Shown piece after piece: positions 63,173-64,000 of a DNA stretch of 64,000 nt (within the stretch, counting starts at the first letter, position 1; each line of letters starts with the position of its first letter). The notes under the pieces are model-generated. The model worked only from the letters and a program-made list of their open reading frames with translations, was not told the DNA's origin and searched no databases. Made by a program: the position numbers and the translations under genes. Source of the DNA: Spartobacteria bacterium (GTDB taxonomy: Bacteria; Verrucomicrobiota; Verrucomicrobiia; Chthoniobacterales; Chthoniobacteraceae); NCBI GenBank assembly GCA_021324395.1, contig JAJPJG010000023.1:1-64000 (forward strand). Reading direction: 5' to 3'.

Positions 63173-63951
63173 TCGAAGAACCTTACCGATGGGTCGAAGC
63201 GATTTCGAACCGCCGCGAATACATCGAGCACCAGCTCGCGACAGGCAGCCCGATTGCTGCGCTGACTTATAACGACGGCATTTTATTTCTCACACTTAGC
63301 CGCGAGCGGCAGAAGATTTTTGAAATTTATGACCGCATCGCGATGGGCGTCATTGGCCATCCGGGCGATATCGAGCGTTTGCGCATGGCGGCGATTGAAG
63401 TGGCGAGCACGGAAGGTTTCACGCGCTCCACTTCCGACGTTTCGCTGCGCCGGCTTGCGACGTATTCGCTTAGCCCGGCGTTAAAAACAGCGTTTGAACA
63501 AGTGTATGGAGCGCCGTATTTGGCGCGAATGCTCTTCGCGGAGCTCGGGCGCAAAAACGAACGCAATCTTTTCATCCGCATTGATTACGACGGCTCGATC
63601 CATACCAACGGCGGCTCGCACCTTCGCACGTTCGAAGATTTTGGCGTGATCTCCGGCACGACGGCATCGACAAACGCGATGGAGAAATTTCTGCGCACGC
63701 ACAATTTTGCCGACGGCGATTTGGCAAACGCGCTGAGCGTTGCGCTCGACACATGGACAGTTGGAAATCTTACGCTCGGCGAGGAGCCGCGCGAGGAATT
63801 GCCCGCGCCCGACCAGATCGCAAAACACCGCGCCGAGCAGCTAGCGAATTTCGTCATCGAGGCTGCGGTGCTCGAGCAGAGCGCTCGGCTGCCGATCACG
63901 TATCGCGTGCTCGGGAATGCAGAATTGGAGCCGTTTCAGCGCCAGAACTGA
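63169..63951 (+). CDS. prcA: Proteasome alpha subunit
   Basis: The 260-residue protein starts in the ATGA overlap with prcB. It has proteasome alpha features: RREYIEHQLATGSPIAALTYNDGILFLTLS (N-terminal helix and strands), the RQKIFEIYDRIAMGVIGHPGDIERLR segment and long C-terminal helices. Alpha subunits form the gate rings of the 20S core and dock the ATPase. The catalytic threonine of beta subunits is absent as expected. The last gene visible in the operon; a PafA-like ligase may follow beyond the edge. Confidence 0.96.
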   Translation: MIEEPYRWVEAISNRREYIEHQLATGSPIAALTYNDGILFLTLSRERQKIFEIYDRIAMGVIGHPGDIERLRMAAIEVASTEGFTRSTSDVSLRRLATYSLSPALKTAFEQVYGAPYLARMLFAELGRKNERNLFIRIDYDGSIHTNGGSHLRTFEDFGVISGTTASTNAMEKFLRTHNFADGDLANALSVALDTWTVGNLTLGEEPREELPAPDQIAKHRAEQLANFVIEAAVLEQSARLPITYRVLGNAELEPFQRQN

Positions 63952-64000
63952 GCACAAACGCGGCTTGGCTTTTCGCATGAAGTGAGTAGACTCTGCCTTA
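63952..64000. other. Window edge after prcA
   Basis: These 49 bases hold no recognisable gene start or terminator; whatever follows the proteasome operon is cut off. Confidence 0.6.

Overview
The window looks like a chromosomal segment of a Gram-negative, GC-rich verrucomicrobium, probably of the Spartobacteria/Chthoniobacter type. This is inferred from gene content, not from a marker gene. The clues are a Pup-like modifier (UBact) gene in front of 20S proteasome genes, an ECF sigma factor overlapping a membrane Ser/Thr kinase, many secreted glycoside hydrolases with verrucomicrobial accessory domains, lipoprotein and outer-membrane proteins, and very tight ATGA gene overlaps. I see no rRNA, tRNA, CRISPR array, insertion sequence or prophage.

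Region by region: 1-10.2 kb holds a cut-off GT39-like membrane protein, an NtrC-type regulator, an L,D-transpeptidase, a secreted ASH/FN3 protein, a GH27 alpha-galactosidase, and an operon of two tail-anchored coiled-coil proteins, ogt, gatC and gatA. 10.2-15.1 kb has a helix-turn-helix/receiver fusion with a TTG start under a perfect inverted repeat, typA, and a large secreted repeat protein with an attenuator-like leader. 15.3-18.4 kb is a tight four-gene operon (HIT protein, class A beta-lactamase-like serine hydrolase, M15-like peptidase, amidoligase-like protein) with no function I can name. 18.5-25 kb has a GntR/LacI-type regulator, the ECF/kinase pair and a GH31 enzyme. 25.2-28.8 kb is a biuret degradation cluster (porin-like protein, biuret hydrolase, allophanate hydrolase). 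28.8-30.6 kb is an unusual stretch with a 12-copy 21-bp tandem repeat and a cytosolic FN3 protein.

30.6-41 kb is one long reverse-strand operon for an RND efflux system, with its response regulator at the head and its sensor kinase at the tail, and a PepSY protein upstream. 41-49 kb has a LuxR-type regulator, a second GH31 enzyme, a CHASE hybrid kinase/sigma-54 regulator pair and an EF-hand protein with a textbook terminator. 49-58.6 kb is a polysaccharide region: GH57, a YdjY/cyclase-fold pair, a GH26 lipoprotein and a GH18-deacetylase-GT2 fusion. 58.6-62.1 kb has tatD, a zinc ribbon protein, serS, a GYF-domain protein and a LysM protein. 62.2-64 kb is the UBact-prcB-prcA operon, whose short first gene (58 codons) sits directly before prcB.

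The strongest finding is the UBact-proteasome operon, a rare bacterial protein-tagging system that is known in this phylum. The best candidate for something undescribed is the amidoligase-peptidase operon at 15.3-18.4 kb. The 21-bp repeat locus, the attenuator-like leader and the HTH-receiver fusion are also worth testing. All domain calls were made by reading motifs by eye; none was checked by database search.
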